This document shows positions 1 through 7,993 of a stretch of DNA of 64,000 bases, one piece after another; the stretch's first letter is position 1; each line of letters starts with the position of its first letter. Where the stretch lies: positions 1-64,000 of the forward strand of contig NZ_JASISR010000022.1 of the NCBI RefSeq assembly GCF_030063245.1, written 5' to 3'. Position numbers and translations under genes: made by a program. The DNA comes from Paenarthrobacter sp. PH39-S1 (GTDB lineage: Bacteria; Actinomycetota; Actinomycetes; Actinomycetales; Micrococcaceae). The notes below the pieces were generated by a model, which saw nothing but the letters and a program-made list of their open reading frames with translations, did no database searches and was not told where the DNA came from.

Positions 1-277
1 GAGCCTCCGCCCACCCGACACGACAACCGGGCTTTTGTCATGCCCGGACCCAAAAGTTGCCGAAATTCACGCCCCCGCCAGAATTCCGGCCTCAAAAAGC
101 CACTACTCGCGGATCCGGGTCAGACGCGACAAGTTCGTTTTTGCTTCGTGGATGTTGACAGTGACGCCCATGACGAAGTTTTACTCAACTACGTCCGACT
201 AAGTCCATTGTCGGTACCATGAATAAGTCCATGGCCATTACCAGCGGAAGATGCAGTCAGCCAGCAACCGGGTCGGT
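1..277. other. Left edge, no gene recognised
   Basis: This stretch has only short open frames with no recognisable protein character and lies downstream of the DUF3883 gene. A CTTCGT/ACGAAG inverted repeat is visible near 146-182 but is too short to interpret. I see no RNA gene or mobile-element end here. Confidence 0.4.
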
Positions 278-1111
278 CTACGCCGGGACGGCCAGGTAAC
301 TCTGGGCCTCCAGCGCGCAGCTTTGACTCAACGACCCATCAAGCTGATACCAGCCGGGATGCTGGTCGAAGTCGAAGAGTCTGACCAGGTGGTACAGCTC
401 CGAGTGCTCGTTGGAGGCCGCGAGTTCGTTTCTGCTTACATAAAATGGGGTCTCAACACGTGCCCGCGTCGTTTTGACCTCGATGAGCCGTTCCTTTCCG
501 CTGGGCTCGAATGACAAAATATCGTAACCCAATCCGTCTCCTTGGGTTTGGGAAACGTGCTCGATCCGTTCGGCCAGCGGCGACTTGCCCAGTGCGTGCA
601 GGCGACGGTGTTCCAACTCGACAACCGCGCATTCCCCGGCCAGTCCCAGGCTCCGGTTCCGCGCCTCGACGCCGGCATAATCCGGGAATCCAGCTCGCCC
701 GGGGCCGGGCCTGCGGTCGGGAAGGACAACGGCCGGGGCGGACCCGGGTTCCAGTGAAAGGTCAACAGATCCCGGCCTGGCTTGGCGGTTGGCCGCTTGG
801 ATCATGGCTTCCAAGACACTGTTGTCGTTCACCTGAAGGGCAACCTCCCCGGCCAGGGATCCTTGGTAGTTGACGGCTGGCTTGTAGCCCCGGATGGGGC
901 GCAGGCCGGACTCCATGAGCACTGCGGAGATGTTCTGGTATTTGAATTCGACGGCGCTCTCGGTGCGGTTGTTCAGCAGCGGAAGCAGGGCCCGGCGCGC
1001 GGCACTTTTCACGTAGCGTTGGCCGGCCAGTTCAGATTGGAGCATGCCGAAATAGCTGGCTACGGTGGCCGTCACCTCTGCTGCGGACCACGGTTCCGGA
1101 CGTTCCCCCAC
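278..1111 (-). CDS. DUF3883 domain-containing protein
   Basis: The product is about 277 residues. The C-terminal third carries the DUF3883 pattern, including LIEVKTT followed by PFYVSRNE, which resembles the Asp/Glu-x-Lys core of restriction-endonuclease-like folds. The N-terminal part (PWS-AEV, then QNISAVL and GYKP-NYQ) matches the partner region I know from DUF3883 proteins. I chose the GTG at 1111 because a GGAGG lies 9 nt upstream; an ATG at 1129 sits in front of that GGAGG and a TTG at 1114 is also possible. DUF3883 proteins often occur in defence and restriction loci, which fits the neighbours here. The biochemical role is unknown, and nuclease activity is inference from the fold. Confidence 0.8.
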   Translation of the reverse strand: MGERPEPWSAAEVTATVASYFGMLQSELAGQRYVKSAARRALLPLLNNRTESAVEFKYQNISAVLMESGLRPIRGYKPAVNYQGSLAGEVALQVNDNSVLEAMIQAANRQARPGSVDLSLEPGSAPAVVLPDRRPGPGRAGFPDYAGVEARNRSLGLAGECAVVELEHRRLHALGKSPLAERIEHVSQTQGDGLGYDILSFEPSGKERLIEVKTTRARVETPFYVSRNELAASNEHSELYHLVRLFDFDQHPGWYQLDGSLSQSCALEAQSYLAVPA

Positions 1112-1331
1112 CAACGCACACCTCCACATTCATGTGTGCTCCCAGGTTACCCCTTATGGCGTCGGGTACGTGGCGTGGGGTGGGCAGGCGGCAGCGCGTC
1201 GGAATGTCGGGAGGCGGGGCGACGGCGGTGGACGACGACGGCGGTAACGGTGCGGCAGGCGCGGCAGCGGGAACGCTGCTCAAGGGAACGCTGCTCGATA
1301 CGATGATGGGATGCCCACTCAGGAGGAGAAC

Positions 1332-2057
1332 GTGATCGAACTGGAAACCGCCTCCCGCGCAGCCGCGCAACTGCACGCTGTGCTGCGTCTTGCCGAATCC
1401 CGAAGGCTCAAATGCAGCCAGAAGACCCGGCGCCCTTCGGCTGCCACCGTCCAGCTGGTCGCCGATTCCCTTCCGGGGGCGGACTTCACATCGATGAGGC
1501 CATCTCTGCCTACGCCTAACCGCTGCTGCTGCAGGCAGGCAGGCAGGCAGGCGGGCTCGCCATCGTCGTCGGTTCTAAGCTGGAGCTGACCGCCAAGGGA
1601 CGCGCCGCGCTGAAGAAGGAACCGCGCCGTCATCAAGGCGCTCTGGCAGGCGTGGATCCGCCGCGGCGTCATTGACGAGCTCAGCCGCGTTGACGCGATC
1701 AAAGGGCAGCGCTCGGCCAACGCGCTCAGCGCCGTTGGGCCGGCTGGGCCTGGATCCGGCCGTGCATCGGAGTGCGCGCGGACTATTCAGGCTCTACCTT
1801 GAGGATCCGAATACAGCAGCTTCGGCTACGAAAACATACACAAATGGGAGCTGCTCCAGGGTCGGTATGTGTTGGCGGTTTTGTTTGAGTACGCCGGAAC
1901 CCTTGGACTTTTCGACCTGCGGTACACCGATCCGGAGGGTGCCCGCGATGATTTTCAGGACCATTTCGGCGGCGATCTGCTCGATTCCCTGAGCCGCTAC
2001 GACGGGCTGAGGGCCATACGGCTCAACGGGCTGGGGGAGTACTGCCTGGGGGTATAG
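1332..2057 (+). pseudogene. Broken conserved actinobacterial protein, multiple frameshifts
   Basis: A good ribosome site (AGGAGGAG at 1321) precedes GTG 1332, and pieces of one protein continue through several frames. The pieces are LETASRAAAQLHAVLRLAES from 1332; DEAISAYA followed by an in-frame TAA near 1517 and then PLLLQAG; ELTAKGRAALKK near 1590; IKALWQAWIRRGVIDELSR near 1635; LYLEDPN near 1795; and YSSFGYENIHKWELLQGRY running into LAVLFEYAGTLGLFDLRY and RYDGLRAIRLN up to the stop at 2057. That is one nonsense codon, about four frameshifts, a likely internal deletion and an in-frame 12-base repeat expansion. I recall the family only as a conserved actinobacterial hypothetical protein, so no function is given. 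Confidence 0.8.
1531..1550 (+). repeat. (GCAG)5 tetranucleotide repeat
   Basis: Five perfect GCAG units follow three GCT units. Inside the broken gene they turn an expected LLLQAGGLA into LLLQAGRQAGGLA. This is a plausible slippage site. Confidence 0.85.
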
Positions 2058-2078
2058 GCGGTGCGTTCTGCGCACCGC
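2058..2078 (+). terminator. Hairpin after the broken gene
   Basis: GCGGTGCG and CGCACCGC form a perfect 8-bp stem around a TTCTG loop, starting one base after the stop codon at 2057. There is no U tract, so function is inferred from position only. Confidence 0.5.
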
Positions 2079-2208
2079 GCGGCGTAGCACCTGCGCAGGG
2101 AGCACTCCTGCGCAGCGTTCGGCGCTAACTCTGCGCCGGTTGCATCGGCCCCCACTCTTCGAAAGCGCGTGAGCGCGTGCCGGCGGCAGGGTGCCCGAAT
2201 CAGTCGGT

Positions 2209-2832
2209 TCACAGTGGCGGGAGGACGTCCACCCGAAACCGGGCGCAGAAATCGATCAGCCAGTCAAGGTCGGTTCCGGCGCCAAAAACACGGACATAAT
2301 CCGGCTGGATCTCCAGGTCGTCGGCCGTGACCCTGTCGCCGAAAAGTACATATGCTCGCTCGCTGTTACAGCGCCGGCTCATCCACACGGCCCCATCCAG
2401 GCCCGCACGGTGAGCTGCCGCGGCCCACTGCACCGTGTCAGGGTAACGCCAGGCGCCCGTGTCCGTGAGGTTCTTCGCCTCAATGCCCAGGGTCCGCAGG
2501 CCGGTGCCAAGAAAGGATGCCAAGCGCAGCTCCCGCCGGAGTGCAAGTTTCACAGCGACCTTGTCCGCATAATCCGAAGAGAGCAATCGACCTCCCGAAA
2601 ACGGAACGTCGTGAAGCAGCCTTTCGGACACTGCAGCATCTTCGGTTGCGGCGGCGTAAAGCACTGGAACTTTCCCGGGGGTTCCAAAAAAAGCGAACCG
2701 TGACCCTCGTCCGTGACCCGGATTGAATTCATTTCCCTTCCGTCTATTGCTCAACACGCGGTAAAGCTCGGTGCCAAAGCTAAGGACTTCGATTTCAGGC
2801 CGAAACGGATGCGGTGGCTCCGGAGTCACCAT
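2209..2832 (-). CDS. RES-domain toxin (NAD+ phosphorylase family)
   Basis: This 207-residue protein has the RES pattern: ELYRVLSN with Arg25, GRGSRFAFF around Arg45, VLYAA with Tyr59 and AAVSERLLHDV with Glu70. Its length suits the family. RES toxins such as mycobacterial MbcT degrade NAD+ in the cytoplasm and are neutralised by an Xre/MbcA-type antitoxin. I chose ATG 2832 because it overlaps the antitoxin stop as ATGGTGA, giving translational coupling; an open frame continues to 2940 but overlaps the partner gene. The upstream neighbour has the expected antitoxin C-terminus. Arg, Tyr and Glu are all present, so the toxin could be active. No cellular data support this here. Confidence 0.88.
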   Translation of the reverse strand: MVTPEPPHPFRPEIEVLSFGTELYRVLSNRRKGNEFNPGHGRGSRFAFFGTPGKVPVLYAAATEDAAVSERLLHDVPFSGGRLLSSDYADKVAVKLALRRELRLASFLGTGLRTLGIEAKNLTDTGAWRYPDTVQWAAAAHRAGLDGAVWMSRRCNSERAYVLFGDRVTADDLEIQPDYVRVFGAGTDLDWLIDFCARFRVDVLPPL

Positions 2833-3431
2833 TCGACGGTGAATTTCGCCTCGGCTGCTTCCGTCAGGGCATGCGGGTGATCCAAATGATCCACGGGCCT
2901 GCCTTCGTCCTCGAAATAGGACGTCGGCGAGACAAACCACAGGGCCAGGTCTTCCTCGCTCCAGTGAGATGCGCGGGCCAGCCGCACGAGCACAGCGATG
3001 ACGTCGAGGACTTTGCCGGCCCTCCGATCGAACTGAAACCCGGGATACAGGTAGGCGTTCCGGCGCCGGATGCGAAGAAGGTGCCCCGCACGGTGCTGTT
3101 CCGAGGCGAAACTCCGGCCCGCCGACCGCGAGCCAAGAAGGACGGCCACCTGCGTGCTGGTGAGGAGTCCAAACTCGTCTTCCATCCTTCGCCAGGCATT
3201 CTCAGCGGCTTGGGCGCTTCTGGCCAACTGCGCAGACGTAGCGGGTTTGAGGGCGGCGAGCGCCGGACCGAGGGAATCCACGCTTCGTTGCATATTCAGC
3301 CACGCGTCAAATAATCGTTCCTGAGCCTTAGCAGATTCCGTGCCGACGCCCGTTGGTGCGCCGGCACTCTTCTCCGTCGTGTTGACGCCGCCATCCATGC
3401 CCCCCCCAACAACATTGTTCCGCCGTTTCAT
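2826..3431 (-). CDS. Xre/MbcA/ParS-type antitoxin of the RES toxin
   Basis: The C-terminal half (LDVIAVLVRLA, WSEEDLALWFVSPTSYFEDEGRPVDHL, then AEAKFTVEW) matches the toxin-binding domain that partners RES proteins. The middle region holds LTSTQVAVLLGSRSAGRSFASE, which can form the DNA-binding helices. The start is uncertain. A TATGAT box on the minus strand at 3444-3439 lies 7 nt before ATG 3431 and would give a leaderless message; ATG 3443 and an ATG at 3398 preceded by a run of eight G are alternatives. The gene overlaps the toxin by 7 nt. Such antitoxins usually repress their own promoter with the toxin as co-repressor. Confidence 0.82.
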   Translation of the reverse strand: MKRRNNVVGGGMDGGVNTTEKSAGAPTGVGTESAKAQERLFDAWLNMQRSVDSLGPALAALKPATSAQLARSAQAAENAWRRMEDEFGLLTSTQVAVLLGSRSAGRSFASEQHRAGHLLRIRRRNAYLYPGFQFDRRAGKVLDVIAVLVRLARASHWSEEDLALWFVSPTSYFEDEGRPVDHLDHPHALTEAAEAKFTVEW

Positions 3432-3527
3432 ACGTTCCATCATATCGTTCAGAGTGCATGAAAGATATGCTGGTCTGGCCGTGGGATCATGGTCCTCTTG
3501 GCTTGATTTCTATCCCTTGGAGCATTT

Positions 3528-5042
3528 GTGGCGACGACGTTCGATTCCCTGCTGGGTTCATACCGTGACCTGGCGGATTCGGAGCGGATGAAGGGCAGCT
3601 ACTTTGAGCTGCTCGTCGAGCAGTATCTAGGGCACGACGGCGTCCAGTCACCGCAGTACCAAAAGGTCTGGTTGTGGCGGGACTGGCCGGGGCGCAACGG
3701 CAAACCCGATACCGGGATTGACCTGGTGGCCGAGCGTGAGGACCGCGGTGTCACGGCGATCCAGTGCAAGTTCTATGCCGAGGGCCACAAGATCCAGAAG
3801 CACGATATCGATTCGTTCATTTCGGCGTCGGGCAAAACTCCGTTTAGCCACCGGCTGATCGTGGACACCACGGGAGCGAACTGGTCGCCCAACGCCGAGG
3901 AGATGCTGGACAAGCAGCACCTGCCGATCCAGCGCATCGGCCTGAGCGACTTCCGGAATTCGAACATTGACTGGTCCACGTATGAGTTGACGGATCCGTC
4001 CAAGGCTCCCCGGCTGCATGAGAAGAAGCAGCTGCGCACGCATCAGCATGAGGCGGTCAATGCCGCGATGAAGGGCTTCCTCGATAATGACCGCGGCAAG
4101 CTGATCATGGCCTGCGGCACCGGCAAAACCTTTACCTCCCTGAAGATCGCCGAACGCGTTGCGGAACAGGAGGGCCATGCCAGGATCCTGTTCCTGGTTC
4201 CGTCGCTGGCGCTGATGTCCCAGTCGCTGAAGGAGTGGTCGGATGAGACCGAGCTGCCGATGCACGCGTACGCGGTGTGCTCGGATATCAAGGTGGGGCG
4301 GCAGAAGAACTCGGACCTGACCGACGTCGCCCTCCACGATCTGCAGATCCCCGCCACCACGGACGGCAAAACGCTGCTCGAAGCCATGGGAAAGAAAACC
4401 CTCGATGAGGGCATGACGGTGGTGTTCTCCACCTATCAGTCCATTGACGCCGTCGCGCAGGCGCAGCGTGAGGGCCTGCCGGACTTTGACCTGATCATCT
4501 GCGACGAGGCCCACCGCACCACCGGCGCCACCCTGGCCGGCACCGAGGAATCGCACTTCGTCAAGGTCCACGACAACGCCATCATCGCCGGGGCCAGGCG
4601 CATCTACATGACGGCCACGCCGCGGCTGTTCAACGACGACACCAAAAATGCAGCCCGGGAACGTGACGCGATCCTGTGCTCCATGGATGACGAGGAGCTG
4701 TACGGACCGGTGTTTTACCGGATCGGTTTCGGCGAGGCGGTCACCAAGAAGCTCCTCACCGACTACAAGGTCCTGGTCCTGGGCGTGGATGAAACCCAGG
4801 TGGTCTCCAGCTTCCAGGACCAGCTGGCGGATTCCAACATGGAACTGCAGATCGACGACGTCGCCAAGCTGATCGGCTGCTGGAACGGTCTGGCCAGCCG
4901 TGACACCGGCAACGGCGGCCATCGGCGAAAAGGTCCCGCTGTGACCTCCGCCGCATGGGCTTACCGCAGGACGGAGCTCAGGAGCAGACTTGTCTCGCTG
5001 TTGACGACGCCCTCGATACCGCGGATCCTCCCGAGCACCTGA
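3528..5042 (+). pseudogene. Truncated Mrr-like nuclease/SF2 helicase of a large restriction enzyme (type ISP-like)
   Basis: GTG 3528 has a TTGGAG ribosome site. Residues 60-82 show an Mrr-like core: GIDLVA with Asp65, then Gln79-x-Lys81 in IQCKFY. A superfamily 2 helicase follows, with Walker A CGTGKT (196-201), DEAH (326-329) and TATPR (362-366). The chain is family-like to about residue 456 (CWNGLA) and then becomes unrelated sequence that runs antisense into the Lrp gene, ending at residue 504. Enzymes with this N-terminal layout (LlaGI/LlaBIII-like) usually continue into the second RecA domain, a methyltransferase and a target-recognition domain, about 1,600 residues in all. The helicase C-lobe, methyltransferase and specificity parts are therefore missing. 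The breakpoint lies around 4895-4960. Confidence 0.8.
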
Positions 5043-5392
5043 TCAAAGTCGCGGAGGCTTTCGGTGCGCAGTTCGGCGACAAGATCCCAACCGCCGTTCG
5101 TGGTGTGCAGCGTTCGGATTTCGGGGATCCCGCGAAGCTGGCGAATGACCCGGTCCGTTGTCCTGCCCTCGACCGCAATAAGGGCAATGGCCTTTATCGC
5201 CAGCGGATCCAGCTCGTCACGCACTCTGGCGGAAAAACCCACGATGATTCCAGAGGAGAGAAGGCGATCGAGTCTGCTATTGACGGTGGCCCGCGCTACT
5301 CCGAGTCTTCGGGCGAGGCTTGCCACGGATGCCCTCCCGTCCTCCCGCAGCGCGGAGAGGAGCTGGCGATCAAGATCAGTAAGTGCAGCCAT
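4961..5392 (-). CDS. Lrp/AsnC-family transcriptional regulator
   Basis: The product is 143 residues. The N-terminal AsnC-type helix-turn-helix reads LTDLDRQLLSALREDGR, then LARRLGVARATVNSRLDRL. The C-terminal half is the ligand-sensing RAM domain (GIPEIRTLHTTNGGWDLVAEL). The ATG at 5392 gives the standard family N-terminus; the longer frame to 5449 would run through the operator. It is divergent from ornithine cyclodeaminase and a 9-bp inverted repeat lies 3 nt upstream, so autoregulation plus control of the neighbour is the obvious model. The ligand is probably ornithine, arginine or proline, but that is inferred from context. The truncated restriction gene runs into its 3' end. Confidence 0.9.
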   Translation of the reverse strand: MAALTDLDRQLLSALREDGRASVASLARRLGVARATVNSRLDRLLSSGIIVGFSARVRDELDPLAIKAIALIAVEGRTTDRVIRQLRGIPEIRTLHTTNGGWDLVAELRTESLRDFDQVLGRIRGIEGVVNSETSLLLSSVLR

Positions 5393-5395
5393 ATA

Positions 5396-5424
5396 CACAA
5401 TGTATCTGACGCCGGTACATTGTG
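5396..5424. promoter_or_regulatory. Probable Lrp operator
   Basis: CACAATGTA (5396-5404) and TACATTGTG (5416-5424) are perfect inverted repeats with an 11-nt spacer, so the half-sites are 20 bp apart centre to centre, or about two helical turns. The site lies immediately before the Lrp start codon in the divergent intergenic region. Role inferred from position and symmetry. Confidence 0.7.
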
Positions 5425-5527
5425 CGCATCCCCTCAATAAAAGTCGCACTATCTGGCAATTGATGTTGCATACTGACGAACCCTAAGGTTGAAGCAAGCG
5501 AGATCATCAACAGAAAGAGGATTGGAA

Positions 5528-6559
5528 ATGACGCGCTTTGTCGACGTTCACAACATGGTGCGCTGGGTCGCCGCCCGTGGGCCGGAGGCCATCATCGCCG
5601 AGATGATCGGCTACCTCGAGGACGATTACCGCCGCTGGGAACGCTTCGATAAGACTCCCCGCGTGGCCAGCCACACTCCGTACGGTGTCATTGAACTCAT
5701 GCCAACGAGCGACCACGAAACCTACGGGTTCAAATATGTGAACGGACATCCGTCCAATCCGTCCCGCGGGTTTCAGACGGTCACAGCCTTCGGCGTCCTG
5801 GCCAACGTCCACAATGGCTACCCCACGTTTCTGGCCGAAATGACGGTCCTGACTGCTTTGCGTACCGCGGCGACGTCCGCCATGGTGGCCAGGAAACTCG
5901 CCCGCCCGGATGCGCGCCTCATGGCAATGATCGGAACCGGCAGCCAGTCTGAATTCCAGGCTCTGGCGTTCCGGGCTGCCCTGGGCATCAGCAGTCTGAG
6001 AATCTGGGACACAGACCCCGCTGCCATGACCAAACTGGTCCGCAACCTGGTCCCGCTGGGCTTCGACGTCACCATCGCCTCCTCGGCTGCAGATGCAGTA
6101 CTGGGCGCCGACGTCATTACCACCTGCACCGCCGACAAGACCGAGGCCACCATCCTCACCGCCGACCTCGTGGTTCCGGGTGTCCATATCAACGCCATTG
6201 GGGGCGATTGTCCTGGAAAGACAGAGCTGGACTCCACGGTCTTGGGCCTCGGCGACGTTTTTGTTGAGTATGCTCCACAGACACGTGTGGAAGGTGAGAT
6301 CCAGCAGATGCCCGCTGATTTTGCGGTGACCGAATTCTGGCAGGTCCTCGGCAATCAGGCGCCGGGGCGCACATCCACCGCTCAGATCACCATCTTTGAC
6401 TCCGTAGGCTTCGCCATAGAAGACTTTTCCGCCCTGCGCTATGCCCGGGATGCCGTCGAAGGTACGGACTTCTATGCGGACATCGACCTGGTCGCAAACC
6501 CGGAGGACCCCAAGAACCTGTTCGGACTCGTCGGTGCGCTCTCCCCGGTGGGATCCTGA
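5528..6559 (+). CDS. ocd: Ornithine cyclodeaminase
   Basis: This 343-residue protein matches long ornithine cyclodeaminases (Pseudomonas type, about 350 residues), which convert L-ornithine to L-proline and ammonia with bound NAD+. Visible marks are FKYVNGHPSNP (substrate region), MTVLTALRTAATSA, the Rossmann loop IGTGSQSEFQ, NAIGGDCPGKTEL with the catalytic-type Asp, and the C-terminal DSVGFAIEDFSALRY. ATG 5528 has an AAAGAGGA ribosome site; a TTG at 5489 is in frame but lacks one. It is divergent from the Lrp regulator and probably controlled by it. mu-Crystallin and alanine dehydrogenase relatives share the fold, but the length and motifs favour OCD. Confidence 0.9.
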   Translation: MTRFVDVHNMVRWVAARGPEAIIAEMIGYLEDDYRRWERFDKTPRVASHTPYGVIELMPTSDHETYGFKYVNGHPSNPSRGFQTVTAFGVLANVHNGYPTFLAEMTVLTALRTAATSAMVARKLARPDARLMAMIGTGSQSEFQALAFRAALGISSLRIWDTDPAAMTKLVRNLVPLGFDVTIASSAADAVLGADVITTCTADKTEATILTADLVVPGVHINAIGGDCPGKTELDSTVLGLGDVFVEYAPQTRVEGEIQQMPADFAVTEFWQVLGNQAPGRTSTAQITIFDSVGFAIEDFSALRYARDAVEGTDFYADIDLVANPEDPKNLFGLVGALSPVGS

Positions 6560-6650
6560 CCCGGCATGGATGACGAGGGCCCAAGCACGGGCCCAAGCGC
6601 AGGTCCACCGCGTTATACGATGGCCCCCGCGGCAGTACGGGCGCTGCGGC

Positions 6651-6678
6651 TTGTAGTGTCAGCCCCTGCTGGGATACT
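6651..6678 (+). promoter_or_regulatory. Leaderless promoter of dxr
   Basis: TTGTAG (6651-6656), a 16-bp spacer and GATACT (6673-6678) precede ATG 6685 by only 6 nt. Transcription would start at the A of the start codon. No usable Shine-Dalgarno spacing exists. Confidence 0.5.
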
Positions 6679-6684
6679 GGAAAG

Positions 6685-7974
6685 ATGCAGAATCATCGGG
6701 AACCACAAGGCACCGCAACGCGGCAGATTATTCTTCTGGGCTCGACGGGTTCCATCGGCACGCAGGCATTGGACGTCATCGACGCTGCCCGGCAGGACGA
6801 CGGGAGCCCGCGCTTTGAGGTTCTGGCGCTCAGCGCGGGCGGGACAAATCAGGAACTGCTGGCGCGGCAGGCCGTGCGTTTCCGGCCGCAGGCGGTGGGG
6901 ATCGCCGCCGGGAATGCCAGCGGCTTTAAAGAGATGCTCGACGGCGTCGCCGATGCGGCAGGGGTGCGCTGCTATCATCCTCAGATCCTTGTTGGCGCCG
7001 ACGCCTCGACCAGGATTGCCGGCTGGAAGGACACCTCGGACCGGCGGGAAGCCGGCGGCCGCGCCGCCGGTACCGGACATGCTCAGGTCGGCGCCGTCGT
7101 CGTGCTTAACGGCATCACCGGGTCGATCGGGCTGGCGCCGACTCTTGCGGCGCTGAAATCCGGTGCGCTGCTGGCCCTGGCCAACAAGGAATCGCTGATC
7201 GTGGGCGGCCAGCTGGTCAAGGACGCAGCCGGACCCGGGCAACTGGTGCCGGTGGATTCGGAACACTCCGCGCTGGCGCAGTGCCTGCGGTCGGGCAGTG
7301 CCGCGGAGGTGGACCGGCTGATCCTCACTGCCTCCGGCGGTCCGTTCCGTGGTATGGGACGGGAACAGCTGGCGCAGGTCACGCCGGCTCAGGCGCTCAA
7401 GCATCCGACCTGGGCGATGGGTCCGATGGTGACCACCAACTCGGCCACGCTGGTGAACAAGGGTCTTGAACTGATTGAGGCGCATCTGCTTTTTGACATC
7501 CCGCTGAACCGGATCGACGTCGTCGTGCATCCGCAGTCAGTGGTGCACTCGATGGTGCAGTTCACGGACGGTTCCACGATCGCGCAATGCTCGCCGCCGG
7601 ATATGCGGCTGCCGATCGCGCTGGGGCTGGGCTGGCCGGACCGGGTCCCGGGGGCGGCGAAGTCCTGCGACTGGACCAAGGCGGCCAGTTGGACGTTTGA
7701 ACCATTGGATGCGGCGGCGTTCCCGGCCGTTGACCTTGCCAAGGACGCCGCGCAGAGGGCCAGCACGTTCCCCGCCGTTTACAACGCCGCGAATGAGGAA
7801 GCCGTGCATGCCTTCCATGCCGGACGGATCGGTTTCCTCAATATTGTCGACACTATTGAGGAGGTCCTCAGCGAGCATTCAGCGCATTCGCAGCTCACGC
7901 TCGAATCCGTGCTGGATGCTGAGCAGTGGGCACGGACCCGCAGCATCGAGCGTTTAGCTCTCATCAGCCGATAG
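6685..7974 (+). CDS. dxr: 1-deoxy-D-xylulose 5-phosphate reductoisomerase
   Basis: This 429-residue enzyme makes 2-C-methyl-D-erythritol 4-phosphate, the first committed step of the MEP isoprenoid pathway, using NADPH and a divalent metal. The NADPH loop GSTGSIG is at 19-25, LANKES at 165-170, PVDSEHSA at 189-196 (metal site), KHPTWAMG at 239-246 and NSATLVNKG at 252-260. It is longer than typical 390-residue enzymes because of an extra loop at about 110-135. It is followed 19 nt later by the RIP protease, and ispG of the same pathway lies 3.5 kb downstream. Confidence 0.97.
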   Translation: MQNHREPQGTATRQIILLGSTGSIGTQALDVIDAARQDDGSPRFEVLALSAGGTNQELLARQAVRFRPQAVGIAAGNASGFKEMLDGVADAAGVRCYHPQILVGADASTRIAGWKDTSDRREAGGRAAGTGHAQVGAVVVLNGITGSIGLAPTLAALKSGALLALANKESLIVGGQLVKDAAGPGQLVPVDSEHSALAQCLRSGSAAEVDRLILTASGGPFRGMGREQLAQVTPAQALKHPTWAMGPMVTTNSATLVNKGLELIEAHLLFDIPLNRIDVVVHPQSVVHSMVQFTDGSTIAQCSPPDMRLPIALGLGWPDRVPGAAKSCDWTKAASWTFEPLDAAAFPAVDLAKDAAQRASTFPAVYNAANEEAVHAFHAGRIGFLNIVDTIEEVLSEHSAHSQLTLESVLDAEQWARTRSIERLALISR

Positions 7975-7993
7975 GCGAGCCGGAAAGATTATT

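Noticed and set aside
3648-4922. 424-codon frame antisense to the restriction helicase
   Set aside because: The plus strand carries Walker A, DEAH and TATPR motifs; the antisense frame has none.
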